64,000 bases of DNA from Portunus trituberculatus (GCF_017591435.1 NC_059294.1:2552501-2616500); one strand, 5' to 3'. Numbered from the stretch's first letter, positions 30,099 through 53,750 are shown. The notes: generated from the letters alone by a model not told the origin. Translations and numbers: made by a program.

Positions 30099-31593
30099 GG
30101 TAGGTTTGCAGTAGTTTGCAATCTCTGAAATTTAGAATAGTATCAATTCTAACTAAAGGGGAGATCGGCTATAGCATTAAGGTTGCAGCTGTCGCCGAGG
30201 GAGGGAGAGAATCTACTAGGACTAACACAGCTCGGTAGTCTCCAGTGTAGAACCAATGTTGTGAATGATCTGTATGTCATTTCCGAGAGTGTGTCATAGA
30301 GGCGTTCCTGTAAAGTATAAACATCTGTAGAGAGAAGGCAAGGACTGCATAACATGACTGCAGCAGATTAAGTGCTGTTGCTTAAGGCAGAAAGCTTCCA
30401 CACCTTAGAGTAGAGAAGGAAGAAGAGCTTAATTAATATAGTGTCGATGTCGAACAGTAATTCTCGATAACATTTGATTCAATTGTAATCATGAAGGAAT
30501 TGAAGTTTTGAAATATCAAGAAACTATATTTTGTAGATACAATTTAGGGATTAAATAAAGAAAAGGAAGTTGAATGTCTCACAAGTTTATAGGCGATGAA
30601 TGGCTTGAAAATCTCTTTGAAGTAGAAAATTACCAAATGAGTAGTTTAGACGGCATGAAGGTTGTCAGCGGGCGCCCTTTGTTCAGTCGACATTAATAAT
30701 GAGAAGAACGAATAAGTTTATAAATATTTGTAAAATTTTTTTAACAAGATCTGATTTATTTTAGAAAAGCAGGAAATGGTGTACGTGATAGTTTGAAGTT
30801 TTAGATATATCTCCTTTTTTAGGTCAGGAGATGTTAGTGTGAAACTAACAAAAATTTGCGAAATCACTGAGCCCGAGATGAACAAAACGACTAATACAGT
30901 AAAAATTCAACATATGTGGAAATGATTTTGCTGCATACCAAAGTTCATGCGTTGCTGTAGAGTGCTCAGTCCTTTTTTCTTATGCAATATTTTTTTCCGT
31001 CGTGTAATAAATCAGATCTGAATTATTTCTCATTGAAATATATTAAGTATAGATTCCAGATATTAACTTTTTCACCACTTCGTGAGCCATCTCCATGCCT
31101 GTTAGCATTGTGACATCAAGGAAGGGACGTGCAGCGTCTTCCTCCATATACAGGCAATCTCCTTCACGATGCCCTTGGCAGAAGAAAAGGATTCCTGGCA
31201 CGAAAGGAGCAGACATTCCAAGGATAAAGATAATAGAACGGCCTCAGATTCTTTTACGTAGCAGAGATATAATGGCAGAAGCACCTCCACTGCCGTGGTG
31301 CTCGTCTGTAAAGAAGCGAAAGGAAAGAATGAAAAAAAAGAAATTCCGTTGTGATAAGCGAACCCAACGGAAGGGAAGCGTTAAGTGTTTAGTAGAGAAA
31401 AAAAGGTGAGCTTGTCTCTGAGTGGTTTTGGAATAACTCTAAGGAAATTTATAAAGCTCATAGGAAAGAGTAATATCTCTAATATCTCTAATATCTGCAA
31501 GGTAGTAATGGGTCAAACATTTCTATGTAAATCCAAAAGGATTAGTCGAAACAAAAGACACTCAGGAAGATAAATACCAAAAAAGAACATTCG

Positions 31594-31597
<4 letters not shown>
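30096..31597. other. Unassigned sequence
   Basis: No gene recognised. A 104-codon plus frame from an ATG at 31095 to 31409 encodes a basic, lysine- and arginine-rich peptide with no motif I know. I do not call it as a gene. Confidence 0.55.

Positions 31598-31657
<60 letters not shown>
31598..31657. repeat. (AG)n microsatellite
   Basis: A pure 60-bp tract. Confidence 0.97.
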
Positions 31658-33254
<1,597 letters not shown>

Positions 33255-33677
33255 ATTAAAACTTTCGTTGTTCTTGTGGGAAGTTTTCTTTTTTTACTTC
33301 GCATACATCAGACCGTTTAACAAGACGTTTGTTCATTCAGAGCGATATTTTTTCAAGCAGTGATTGTATAGAGATAAAAAATAATGTATTGATCTTTACT
33401 CTAGTCACTCTGATATACATTTTTCCTCCAATCATCTCGTTACTCAGTTCGCCACGGGAGGATTTTTTTTTTTTTAAATTATCTCTATGATTTTTATTTA
33501 GACTTTTGATGTTATAGCATGAAAATATATGCATTTTCTATTTACGAATTTTATCTTCTTGTTTTTTTCTTAAAATATTGATGAAAAGGTATACGAGAAA
33601 ATGTCTATATCCATAATTACTGTAACTTTGAAACTACATACCAAGAAATAGAAATAGAAGTCCATATAACTTTCAAA
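33255..33677. other. Unassigned AT-rich sequence
   Basis: No gene recognised. Confidence 0.6.
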
Positions 33678-33714
33678 TAGTAATAATAGTAGCAGCAGTA
33701 GTAGTAGTAGTAGC

Positions 33715-33784
<70 letters not shown>
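33678..33784. repeat. (TAG)n trinucleotide array
   Basis: AGT/TAG units with a few AGC variants at the left end. Confidence 0.96.
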
Positions 33785-35031
33785 TGAGTGATAATGATAA
33801 TAGTGAGCATCGAAGTGAACGCCAGAGAGGTAACCTTGGAGAACCACCACAACTTCCTTCATCCTAGAAATAAATATACAAAAGAGGATGTTCTCAATCT
33901 CCATCTCAGTTCCCTTAGTCATCTTTTACAAGATGAAGGAAGGGACGAATGCTGGAAAGGAGGAAAAAAGAAAGGAACAAAGAAAGAGAAAGAAAAATGC
34001 AGAAAATAAGAATAATAAGTTGATGATAATAGGGAGAAAAATCAAACAAAAAGATAATAACATAAAAGAGACAAGGAGAAAACAGACAAAAGAATAGTAA
34101 TGAGATCACGAAAAGAGAGAAACAGAGGAAAGAACGAAACGAAAGTACTGATTTATACCCAACTGTCTCATTTTAGTAGTTTAAACTATTACATCTTTTA
34201 CTTATTTTTTTTAGTAATTAATATCATGCACTAATTGTAGCAGAGGTAATTTTTGTTCTATACTAATCAACTCTGCAAAGTTTAGCCACGTACTTTGAGT
34301 TTCCCCTCGCGTTTGCTGCAACAGGTAAATGTTTTAGAGTCAAATCAGAAATCGATGTCTAACGCAAACAGTAATCGCGTACTGGTATCACGGGAATGCC
34401 GGTAAATTCTTAGCTTCCTATGCTTTTGTTGACTCTCTTATTATTTTCCAGTGAGCAAACAACGTCTTATAATTTGAAGCGAAGGAAGGTAACTGAAAGA
34501 ACATTCTTACTTCTCACATTAGCACTGCTTGAGCTGATATTTTTCTTTTCTTTTTCCATAACGAGTGGAGCTCTTCCCTGTTAATTTACTGGTATGTATC
34601 TCCCGGTGATACTTTCCATGCCATTAGTCACAAGTATATTTGAAGTCCAGACCGTGAACCCATACGTCATCCTTAACTCTCCGCCTCTCCCGCACGTACC
34701 ACCAGCCACACCCTTGCCTCGTATACTTCACTTGCCATCTTTACGGCGCCCAAGTTCCAACCTGCTCCTCCCATCCTTAATTCAGAATCATCTCTTCCTG
34801 TTTTCCCTCTCTCTCTCTTCCTCACCTACTTCCCGCTCTTCCTTTGCCGTCTCTCTGTTTCTCTTTAGTTGTATCTTCTTTTATTTCTCTAATAGCTTTT
34901 TAAGTATCTTCCTTTCCTCCTTAATTAATTTCTCAGTTTCAACTACACTAATTTTACATTGCATTTGTCCCCTCCCCCACCAACATCCGCCCGCACAAAC
35001 ACCCACAAGCACGCACGTACACACACACAAG

Positions 35032-35033
<2 letters not shown>
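33785..35033. other. Unassigned sequence
   Basis: An A+G-rich stretch (33920-34140) gives lysine-rich frames. A C+T-rich stretch (34680-34990) gives a 175-codon S/P/L-rich plus frame (34594-35121) that runs into the AC/CT repeat. Neither has a recognisable domain. Confidence 0.55.
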
Positions 35034-35068
<35 letters not shown>

Positions 35069-35095
35069 ACACACTCTCTCTCTCTCTCTCTCTCT
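35034..35095. repeat. Compound (CA)n(CT)n microsatellite
   Basis: About 40 bp of CA then about 23 bp of CT, followed by a short TG run that adjoins the SINE. Confidence 0.96.
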
Positions 35096-35108
35096 GTGTA
35101 TGTGTGTG

Positions 35109-35393
35109 TTTCACTGTTTGATCTGCTGCAGTCTCTGACGAGACAGCCAGACGTTACCCTACGGAACGAGCTCAGAGCTCATTATTTCCGATCTTCGGAT
35201 AGGCCTGAGATCAGGCACACACCACACACCGGGACAAGGTCACAACTCCTCGATTTACATCCCGTACCTACTCACTGCTAGGTGAAAAGGGGCTACACGT
35301 GAAAGGAGACACACCCAAATATCTCTACCCGGCCGGGGAATCGAACCCCGGTCCTCTGGCTTGTGAAGCCAGCGCTCTAACCACTGAGCTACC

Positions 35394-35397
<4 letters not shown>
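35109..35397 (-). mobile_element. Near full-length tRNA-derived SINE, subfamily A
   Basis: On the minus strand the copy starts with a complete tRNA-like head of 71 bp (35397-35327). It has a perfect 7-bp acceptor stem (ACCCGGT with GCCGGGT, one T-G pair), a box A-like TAGCTCAGTGG, a CTGGC/GCCAG anticodon stem with anticodon CAC (35365-35363), and box B GGTTCGATTCC. A body of about 215 bp follows (CACCTAGCAG, ACGGGATGTAA, CCGAAGATCGG, GAGCTCTGAGCTC). The 3' end is CAGCAGATCAAACAGTGAAA and then ACACAC. The head implies RNA polymerase III transcription. It is not a host tRNA gene, because the body follows directly and a second copy carries the same tail. The body also produces a recurrent spurious peptide frame on the plus strand. 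Confidence 0.88.

Positions 35398-35425
<28 letters not shown>
35398..35425. repeat. (GT)n microsatellite
   Basis: A 28-bp GT tract at the 5' boundary of the SINE. Confidence 0.95.
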
Positions 35426-35427
<2 letters not shown>

Positions 35428-35484
35428 ATTATCGTATTGTAGTTGTTGCCATTGTCGTTATCATTTTAAAACTTTATTCCTTTT

Positions 35485-35626
35485 CTTTCCTTCCTTCCTT
35501 CCTTCCTTCCTTCCTTCCTTCCTTCCTTCCTTCCTTCCTTCCTTCCTTCCTTCCTTCCTTCCTTCCTTCCTTCCTTCCTTCCTTCCTTCCTTCCTTCCTT
35601 CTTTCCTTCCGTCCTTCCTTCCTTCT
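35485..35626. repeat. (TTCC)n tetranucleotide array
   Basis: About 35 units. Degeneration is confined to the right end (CTTT, CCGT). Confidence 0.98.
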
Positions 35627-36499
<873 letters not shown>

Positions 36500-36567
36500 A
36501 CCCACGATCACATGGATTACGTGTTGGACTCTTGATCACCAGCTATTTCCTCCCAGAGAGGCTTAGG

Positions 36568-37514
<947 letters not shown>

Positions 37515-37712
37515 TAAACATAATTTATACAGAAGAACATGTACCCAAAGGCGCACTGTCGTGTGCTACCTATTCTAAGGGTACTACAATCTATTTCTCT
37601 ACAATATTTACAAGACTTAAAAATAGATAATATACAAGATGGTCAGCATGTAAATGGAGCACTATTCTTTTCACTTCACTAGCACTATTCACGCACTGCA
37701 CTACACTGAGTG

Positions 37713-40539
37713 TCACGTCACAAAGAGTGTCAGAGGAGTTGGCAGTGTCTGTCTCCACTTATGTGCCATCAGTTTGACACTGTGTGTGTTCATCTCCTGG
37801 ACGTGAGGCACCGCGGCCGTGAACAAGTTCCACATCCTGGAGACGCGTCCTGCGAAGGTGCGTTGATGCTGACACCCGTGGGATCGCGGCACCTCTACGG
37901 CGTCACCACCATTGAGCACCGTTCTCGTGCTCCGTGCGGTGACTCTCAGAGGATGACGCAGCCCTGCCAGATGTGGCACTCTTTGCACCTGTGCCTTATG
38001 GAACACTACGATCGCCGCCACATCTCTGCGGTGTTCCAGTGAATCAAGGGACGCTCAGGCTCTGGGTGAGGTGGTATTGCAGCATCTACTAGCCGTATGG
38101 CGCGGCGTTGGATGCTGTCCAGTCTCCTTCTGTGTGTGGCGGCACAGGACATCCAGGAGAGAGCTGCGTATTCAAGGTGGGGCCGCACCTGTGCCTTGTA
38201 CAGCAGCAGTCTCCCTTCCTGTCGAGGAAACTGGCGATCCTTCTGAGAGCGGAGATCCTGTGAGAGGCTTTCTTGGCAATGGTTTTGACATGCCTGTCAA
38301 ACCTCAGCCCTCGATCCACCTCCACTCCAAGTATCTTGACGTCATCTTGGAGTGGGAGAGCAGCAGCGCCAAAGACAACTTTCCTGCCATTGCTGCCATG
38401 GCGGCTGGGGACCGAGAGACAACCATTGCCTGTGTCTTCTCCGGCGCGAATGTCACTTGCCAGCGAGCACCCCACTCCTTTATCACTCGTAGCTGCTGAT
38501 TGATGGCCTCAGCAGCCCGCCCACTGTCCTGGCGTGGATAGGTATAGGAGAGGGTGCAGTCATCAGCATAGGCCTTGACTCCTGGCAGTAGCTGGAGAAG
38601 ATCATCCACGTAGATATTCCACAGGAGTGGGCCAAGAATTGAACCCTGTGGCACTGATGCCTCCACAGGCAGGGACTCAGATGTTTGCCCGTTGACAACC
38701 ACCTTGAGGCTTCTGTCCTGCAGGTAATTTCCCAAGAGTCGTAGCAAGCCACCCTGGATGCCTTTAGCACGAAGCTTTTCTAGTAATCCGTTGTGCCATA
38801 CTTTATCAAAAGCTCCAGCTATGTCCAAAGCAACCACTATAGTGTCCTTGCCGTCGTCGAGGGCGTCCTGCCAATGCCTGGTGAGAAGCATCATTAGGTC
38901 GGAGGTTGACCTTCCAGGTCTGAACCCAAACTGTTGGTCTGAGAGGAGGGCATTGTCCTTGAGATGGCTACACACCACCTCTGCCACGACCCTCTCAAAC
39001 ACTTTACCCACCACTGACAACAGGGATATGGGTCTGTAGTTTTTTGGGTCCGTCCTGGAGCTTTTTGTGTGCAGGAACTACTCGAGCCTCCTTCCACACT
39101 GAAGGCCAGACGTTTTCCCGTACACAAGTTGTGAAGACTTGGGTGAGAGGGGCAGCCAGTTCCTGGGAGCATCGCTTCAGCAGGTGCGGGCTGATGTCAT
39201 CAGGGCCGGTGGCTTTCTGTGTGTCCAGCCCCTGCAATAATCGCTTCACCTGCTGATGCGTCACCTCCACCATGGTGACAGTCTTCTCACATTGCTGGAC
39301 CAGCTGAGGCGGTGGCTGCTGTGGATTCCCCACCTTCATTTTTCCAGCAAACAAGGAAGCCAGCAACTGTGCCCTCTCCTTACTGCTGGTGGCGACAGTA
39401 CCGTCCTGCTTGCTGAGGGAGGGATGGATTCTTGGTGGCCAGTTCCTGTTTGTCCTTAACAAGAGACCACCAAGTTTTGTTTCCTACGCCAGTGCCACAC
39501 AGTTTCCGGCGCAGGCTTTCCTCCCACTTTTTTAAGGCCCACTTGCTGGTTACCACCATCCTCCTGCATGCAGCCCTGTGCAGGTCCTTGTTGCGCCGAG
39601 TCGGGTTCCTCTTGTAGCGGAGCCAGGCAGCATACTTTGCCTCAGCAGCAACACGGCAACGGTAGCCAAACCATGGCTGATCCGTCGATCTGGTGGTGTA
39701 TTCCCTGTGTGGGACGTGGCGTCTCTGGAGGGCGAGAAGGTGAGAGGTGAGTGCAAGTGCTTCACTCTCTGCTCCTCCCTGTAGCAGAGTGGCCCATGGG
39801 GTGTGGGTCAGGTCGCGGCGCAGGGAAGCCCAGTCTGCTTTGTTCCACAGCCAGATGGTGCGGGTGGTGGCCTCGTCCTGAGCCACGCCCACTTCCAGCT
39901 GTGTCAGTACAGCGTGATGATCAGAGCTGCCCACGAGCCCCAGCTGATGACACTGAAGCTTGTCCTCCTGGTAGTCTGAGATGACAGGGTCTAATGTCCC
40001 TCCTCGTTCATGTGTGGGGAAGGTGACATGATCTGTCAGACCCTGCACCTCAGGAGATTCTCGTAGGCGTCTCTTTCCAGGTGGTGATTGAGATCCCCCA
40101 CAATCAGCACGTGGCTGCAGCTGTGTGCCATCATCAGGTTGTCTAAAGTCTCAGTCAGGTACAGGAGTGAGTCAGGCCCTTGTCGCGGGGGGCGATACAG
40201 GGCACACAGCAGGAGGGCTGAGCGGTCTGCCAGCATTACTCGGAAGTACATCATCTCCATCATTGGAGGCGTGTCTATGTCGAGTAGCTGGGCCTGCATT
40301 CCTTCCTTGAAGCAGACAGCCACTCCACCTCCTGTTCGCTCCTGTCGGTCCCTCCTCACCCAGTGGGTGAAGCCCTGCATCCTGCCATACGTGGGCTCCA
40401 CCTCACTGTTCAGCCATGTCTCTGTCACCACAACAACGTCTGCATTGTGTCGTTGCACACAGTTGTGGTATAAGTCTGCAAGGTTAGTCCGGAGACCACG
40501 GACGTTGCTAGAGACGACCTTTAGTTGGCGGCGGGGCAA
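37713..40539 (-). pseudogene. LINE ORF2: APE endonuclease plus reverse transcriptase (frameshifted)
   Basis: Frame 1 (40539-40040) holds the endonuclease start: SNVRGLR, the TETWLN catalytic glutamate block, GGGVAVCF, YRPPRQG and GDLNHH. After a shift near 40045 the block GSSDHHAVL (~39925-39905) closes that domain. The RT follows: KATGPDDISPHLLK (~39210), YRPISLLSVVGKVFERV (~39030), FGFRPGRS (38930-38907), LDIAGAFDKVWH (~38820), SVPQGSILGP (~38655) and YADD (38570-38559). Then come KILGVEVDRGLRF, the C-terminal HKAQVQRVPHLAGLRHP and VSRMWN, ending at a stop at 37713. Shifts lie near 40045, 39430, 39045, 38385, 38215 and 38050. ORF2 overlaps the end of ORF1 by about 30 bp. No in-frame ATG is obvious at its start, so the translation mode is unknown. 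The product would nick target DNA and prime reverse transcription. This copy cannot encode an intact protein as read. Confidence 0.92.
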
Positions 40540-41866
40540 GCTGGCTGTACCATGGTGAGGGATGGTAGTGAGCGAGGCCTGCTAGTCCGAGGTGGTGGTT
40601 AGGGTCCGCGGCCGACTGCTGGTACTGGTGAAGAGGAGTGGTCCACTGCCGCCCCTGGCTCTGATTCCAGATACCAGGCTGAGGAAGGAGTGGGCGAGGT
40701 TGTGGTAAGGACTGAAATGAAGTGAGGTGGTGGGCGGGCTGAGGCGCTGCAGGTGGGAAGGGTGTGGCTGTGTGTCTTTCCACCGTAAGGAGCCGCTGTA
40801 GGAGACGCTCCTGACGTAAATCGTCAGTTCTGGCGTGGCAAGTAGCAGAAGTGTGTCCTTTCCGTGAGCAGTACTCACACACTTTTGCCTTGGCTCGCTT
40901 TTGTGTCTGCTTGGTGGCCTGGTGAGTCCTCAGTCCTTCGCGTCCTGCTGCACTTCCCTCTTAGATTTCTTTTTTCTCCAATCTCCTGAAGTGGTCTGAG
41001 GAGAGGTTCGTGGGCGAACAGAGGCACCGCGATCTACTCCGTTCGCTGTGTTTATGGAGGAAGAGTCCCTGCTGCTCTGTGTGGCGGTAGACGTGGTAGT
41101 GAGTACCGAGCAGTCACTCTGTGTGGCAGGAGTGACAGTGGACGCTGAGGAGGTGTCACAGTCGCTCTGTGTGGCGGTGGAAGCAGTGGAGGTAGGCGGA
41201 GCGGTCGTTGTTTCCCGGGCAGGCGAAGGGAAGGTGGAAGTTGAGAAAACAGCTGAGTGGCGGAGCTGTTGCGGTTTATCCGAGCTCCACCACGTCCTCC
41301 ACCTCTCAGAGTCCTGACAAACCACCTCCCAGTGTTCGTCAATTGACTCTGCGTGGGCGCTGACTGCCTGAGAGCGTGTGGCTACTTGCGTCTGGCGCTG
41401 TTTTGACGCTATCAGCCTGTCTGCTACTCTGAGAGCCGCAGCAAACACGTCTCTGTGTTGTATGATCAAGTCTCGGTCGTCCTGGAGGGACTTAATCACA
41501 CAGTTTTGTTGAGAGGCTTCCTCAGTGAGCTTCTCAACTAGTGAAACTAGCTCTCCTCTCTCAAGCCCTCCCACTGACTCTCCCCACTGTCGTCCGGTAG
41601 TGGCGTTGGGGTGTATCAGTCTCCTCGATGATGTAGGTGACGGGGTCCGGGATGTTTGCTTGGAGTCGTAGCTGTTCCGTGTAGCTACACTTGAAGACTG
41701 GCGTATCCCCAAGGCAGCTGTTGTGACAAAGGTTACGGCAGGTTTCCTCGTCACAGCTCACGTGTTGAGTCTTAAGTGTTGCTTTGCCACAAACGCAACA
41801 CCAATTCTGTGGCTGGTAGCCAGGCAAGTCTCGCCTGGCTATGGGGCGATGGGCGGGGCTAGACAT
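40508..41866 (-). pseudogene. LINE ORF1: PHD-like finger and CCHC knuckle protein (frameshifted)
   Basis: Starts at ATG 41866. Residues ~22-54 (about 41803-41705) carry WCCVCGKATLKTQHVSC and CRNLCHNSCLG, a cysteine/histidine arrangement like a PHD finger. After a shift near 41590 comes ELVSLVEKLTEE...VIKSLQDDRDLI, plausibly a short coiled coil, then a long S/T-rich linker with repeated TATQSD units (about 41270-41050) and a lysine-rich stretch. After a second shift near 40928 a zinc knuckle CEYCSRKGHTSATC (40879-40838, CX2CX4HX4C) is followed by a P/Q/H-rich tail ending at 40508. ORF1 proteins of this kind bind element RNA and form the ribonucleoprotein. The role of the PHD-like finger is unproven; chromatin binding would be inference. 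Confidence 0.85.
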
Positions 41867-42352
41867 TGAGGGAGAGGATAAGTGATTCCTGGGGAATTGT
41901 GGAGCCAGGTGTGGGGCGACAACGAGTGTTGGTTCTAAACGACACGTGCGACACTAACACACTCGTGAACACAGACACTGAACACTGGCACAGAACACAA
42001 AGCACTTCCCCACAGGCGCACAAAAAACACACGACACTAACTACCTCTCCCACAAGTCAAGCCAAACCAGCCACGGAGAGAGAGATACAGGTTGTTTAAA
42101 AACTACCTTGGAGAGATTTGGCAACTGTGTGCTGCCTTAGGCCTCGCGTCAGGTCAGGCCCGGGTCTCGGTCACTGCACGGGTACAAACACTCTTTTCAA
42201 GTGATTTTTCAACACTATTGCAAGGCTTAGCACACCTTACACTTTTACATGGACACCAGGACACTTAGCACTTCAAGCACTGAAATTTTCACAACACTGC
42301 ACTTTGTTAAACCACTGTAACACCACGAAAACACGGAGCTACCACGTGCGTG

Positions 42353-42354
<2 letters not shown>
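41867..42354 (-). promoter_or_regulatory. LINE 5' UTR / presumed internal promoter
   Basis: About 490 bp between the GA tract and the ORF1 ATG, of ordinary composition and richer in CpG than its surroundings. It begins GTCACGCACGTGGTAGC immediately after the GA repeat. Autonomous LINEs normally carry an internal promoter here. I see no specific factor sites I can defend. Confidence 0.45.

Positions 42355-42432
<78 letters not shown>
42355..42432. repeat. (CT)n microsatellite, 5' flank of the LINE
   Basis: A 78-bp CT tract with one phase break (CTTCTC at ~42401). It reads (GA)n in the sense direction of the LINE. Confidence 0.97.
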
Positions 42433-42435
<3 letters not shown>

Positions 42436-43439
42436 AGCTCGCTTCTATTGTTCCCAACTTATGTTCCAAGAAAAAATCAGGTAGAAAGTCAAAGGGAGTA
42501 CGAGAATTTGGTGATACAAAGGGCCTTGACACGAGGCATTTTACTTTACAGTGGCAACTTGTCTCCTTTGTCTTCTCTCGCACACGAGCGTTGGCAGTAC
42601 GGGGAACAAGTGAAATGCAGAGCAGCATATAATTTCCTACCATCGGCGTTACCTAATACCTGATTTTCTCTACCAAAGGCTTGGGTACGAAATAATTTCA
42701 AGGCCAGCTGTGGAAGGTGTGATTTGAATGGATTGGAGGCCGCGACACTGTAAGAAGGGAATTTGGGTAAGGCTTGTACATTTGTATTGATGTTTGTTTA
42801 ATTCTTATTCTAAAACCAATAGCAGTTATATCGATACCAATGTTTAGGAAGTTGTGGTGATCATATTAGAAAATGATTATAATGGCAGTGAATATGATAA
42901 TGATGATGGAAATGATGGTGATAAAATTCCTGATGAGTATGATAATGATAATGATGAAAATTATATACTGGTGGTAATCGTAATCATAATATGTAATGAA
43001 ATCTTGTCAAGGAAACACAATGTATCATTTCTGTATATTTATCTACACGTTCTTTGGTCTTTTAACGACATTTCCGTTGTTCACGTTAGAGCTTTCTTAA
43101 TAATTGCTTCAACATTTCAACGATGCAATGTCAACTTGATTTAAGTGAATTGCAGAGATGACAGCAATGATGATAATGGAAGTGATGATGAAAATGGTGG
43201 TAACGAGGAAAAATGTTCTAGATTCTATTAAACAATCATGCAATAATACTGTTGGGGTGTCCATTGTCCAGTTTCTTAATGTGACGATCCCGAAGAGAAC
43301 CATTTTGCTGAGTATCAAGGGAGGGGTTGTCATCTGTTTTTTCTTATATAATTAGATAGTGGCAGTTCACAGTACAACCTTTTTAAGTGTTATTTATAGT
43401 GTACGGTTAACCCACTTTTGATGAGACTAGTTTTGATTG
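42433..43439. other. Unassigned sequence
   Basis: Low-complexity GAT/AAT-type stretches at about 42870-42960 and 43155-43200. No gene recognised. Confidence 0.6.
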
Positions 43440-43672
43440 TGCTGTCCATCTCACTAATGCAAAAAGTTAACGAGCATCTTCATTCTTTAATTTCTTTCAC
43501 AGGACGAGCTGTTCCAAAGAAGAGGTGAACTGGATTCTGTTTTTAAAATAATTCCTTCTTTTAACTTTTCTTTTCTGGGACGGGTATAGGCGAGTGGCAA
43601 ATAACGAGCTTTTTCTTTTCTCTTTTTCGTTTTATTCCCTTAGCCGGTCACCCTTACGCAAGAAAAAAAATG
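43440..43672 (+). pseudogene. Decayed LINE ORF2 3' remnant (same family as 48.3 kb)
   Basis: The segment CTGTCCATCTCACTAATGCA followed by GTTAACGAG corresponds base by base to CTGTCCAGCCCACTAATGCA and GTTAACCAG at 48.8 kb. It translates as AVHLTNA, then, after an indel in an A-run, VNEHLHSLISFTG, matching the conserved C-terminal block of that LINE. The 3' end CTTAGCCGGTCACCCTTACG and its A-run also resemble the 3' end of the 48-kb copy. It is heavily decayed. Confidence 0.5.
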
Positions 43673-44764
<1,092 letters not shown>

Positions 44765-44824
44765 GGAGCGAAGCTGAACATCAATGCTAAGAAGTAATTT
44801 ATCTCCCTCAAGTCTTAGGAAGAT

Positions 44825-47072
<2,248 letters not shown>

Positions 47073-47137
<65 letters not shown>
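47073..47137. repeat. (TG)n microsatellite
   Basis: A pure 65-bp tract. Confidence 0.97.
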
Positions 47138-49036
<1,899 letters not shown>

Positions 49037-49079
49037 AAGGCTGGTGGTTGCAGGTTCGCTCATGATCAGGCCTTGGTAA

Positions 49080-49081
<2 letters not shown>

Positions 49082-49154
<73 letters not shown>
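49082..49154. repeat. (AC)n microsatellite
   Basis: A 73-bp AC tract 46 bp beyond the A-run of the LINE remnant. Confidence 0.97.
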
Positions 49155-49156
<2 letters not shown>

Positions 49157-49879
49157 GATAAAGGGAAAGGAGGATATACTAGACAAGCAGACGCGTTAAT
49201 AGATATGAAACATAAGTCACTGGTTTTCATTTTCCTGATTCAAGGTTCCCCAGGAGGGCAGGTTTGCATCACCAGGTGTTACCAGCAGACGACTAAGTCC
49301 TGCATCCGCCCATATCTAATCTTGCCTTTCCTCTCTAACTTTATTCAGGTCACTGTTTTTCATTGATTGCTCTAAATTATATTCCATGCAGTGTTTTTAT
49401 TGTTTTTATTTCACTTATACTTCATTTAATTTTCATTTTTCATGGATGACTTATTACAATATATTTATTTCTACCAGTTCTTTTACCGCCAATATTTTCT
49501 TTATTTATATCCTCGTTTCTCAATGCTATCGGACAAGAGGCAATGACTGAGAATACATTTACAATATTAAATATAACTTGCCTGTCCATTTGAACGGCTT
49601 TATAAATTCAGAAGTAAGACTACACTTATGATGACGAACAATAAGCATTTAAATTGACTAGAACTGGAAAAGAAAACGCTATAAGTAAAACAGAGAGAAA
49701 AGAAATTTTGTTGCCAATCTGTCAATGTCAGTGAGGACAAGAGATTGAGTCAGCCTTTCTCTGTTGACTGTGTAAGTGTATTTCATCATGACGAAATCGC
49801 CACGCAATTCTATTTTTCCCAGTGTGTGGTAGAACAATAAAATTGTATTAATGTACGAAGGAGAGATACTAATGTACGA

Positions 49880-49882
<3 letters not shown>
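49155..49882. other. Unassigned AT-rich sequence
   Basis: Nothing recognised. Confidence 0.6.

Positions 49883-49943
<61 letters not shown>
49883..49943. repeat. (AG)n microsatellite
   Basis: A pure 61-bp tract. Confidence 0.97.
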
Positions 49944-53216
<3,273 letters not shown>

Positions 53217-53330
53217 AAATATTTATATACATACTAAGTAAAAAAAAAAAATTAAATAATACTTATATAGACACTAAGTAAAAACAAACAAGTAATAAAT
53301 GAGAAAATATTTATATAGACAGTAAATAAT
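53217..53330. repeat. AT-rich ~45-bp imperfect tandem repeat
   Basis: Three near-copies of a unit with core TTATATAGACACTAAGTAAA, at about 53220, 53262 and 53308. They differ by A-run length and scattered substitutions. Confidence 0.8.
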
Positions 53331-53747
53331 AGTTCTGTTGTAAATCACACCAAGGACTGGCGTGACAAAGGCGAGAGTGGTGCTACCCAATGCAACACAA
53401 GGCAGGAAGGTGATACTCCGTCCCTCTGTTCACAGCACAAAGGCAAAGGCTCGCATTAGGCAGGCGACCATGGCCAATACCCACACAAAGGAACAGTAAA
53501 GGGCTTAGATTTTTATTGCTGTGTGCAAGAAGAAATCGCTTGAACAATATATCAGTACTATTAGAAGCTGTGCACTCCATCTCTAAACTACATTAATTTC
53601 CCTGGCGTATTCAGCTTCGTCTCACATGAGTAAGGTTGCTCATCCTGCTTCATCAGACGTCTCTCACGCACAGCGCTTCTGAAAACTCATAGCGAATAAA
53701 AACAAGAAATGAAAAAAAATCAAATCTTGAAGCGCCTACATACTCCA

Positions 53748-53750
<3 letters not shown>
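53331..53750. other. Unassigned sequence
   Basis: No gene or element recognised. Confidence 0.6.

Noticed and set aside
31095..31409. 104-codon basic open frame starting with ATG
   Set aside because: No recognisable domain, and the lysine/arginine richness follows local A+G composition.
35327..35397. Functional tRNA gene with anticodon CAC (also 58856-58926)
   Set aside because: The cloverleaf is good, but the sequence continues directly into a SINE body shared with other copies, so it is a SINE head and not a host tRNA gene.
38071..38499. Plus-strand open frames across 37.7-41.3 kb
   Set aside because: These are antisense shadows of the LINE ORFs, which carry conserved motifs on the minus strand.
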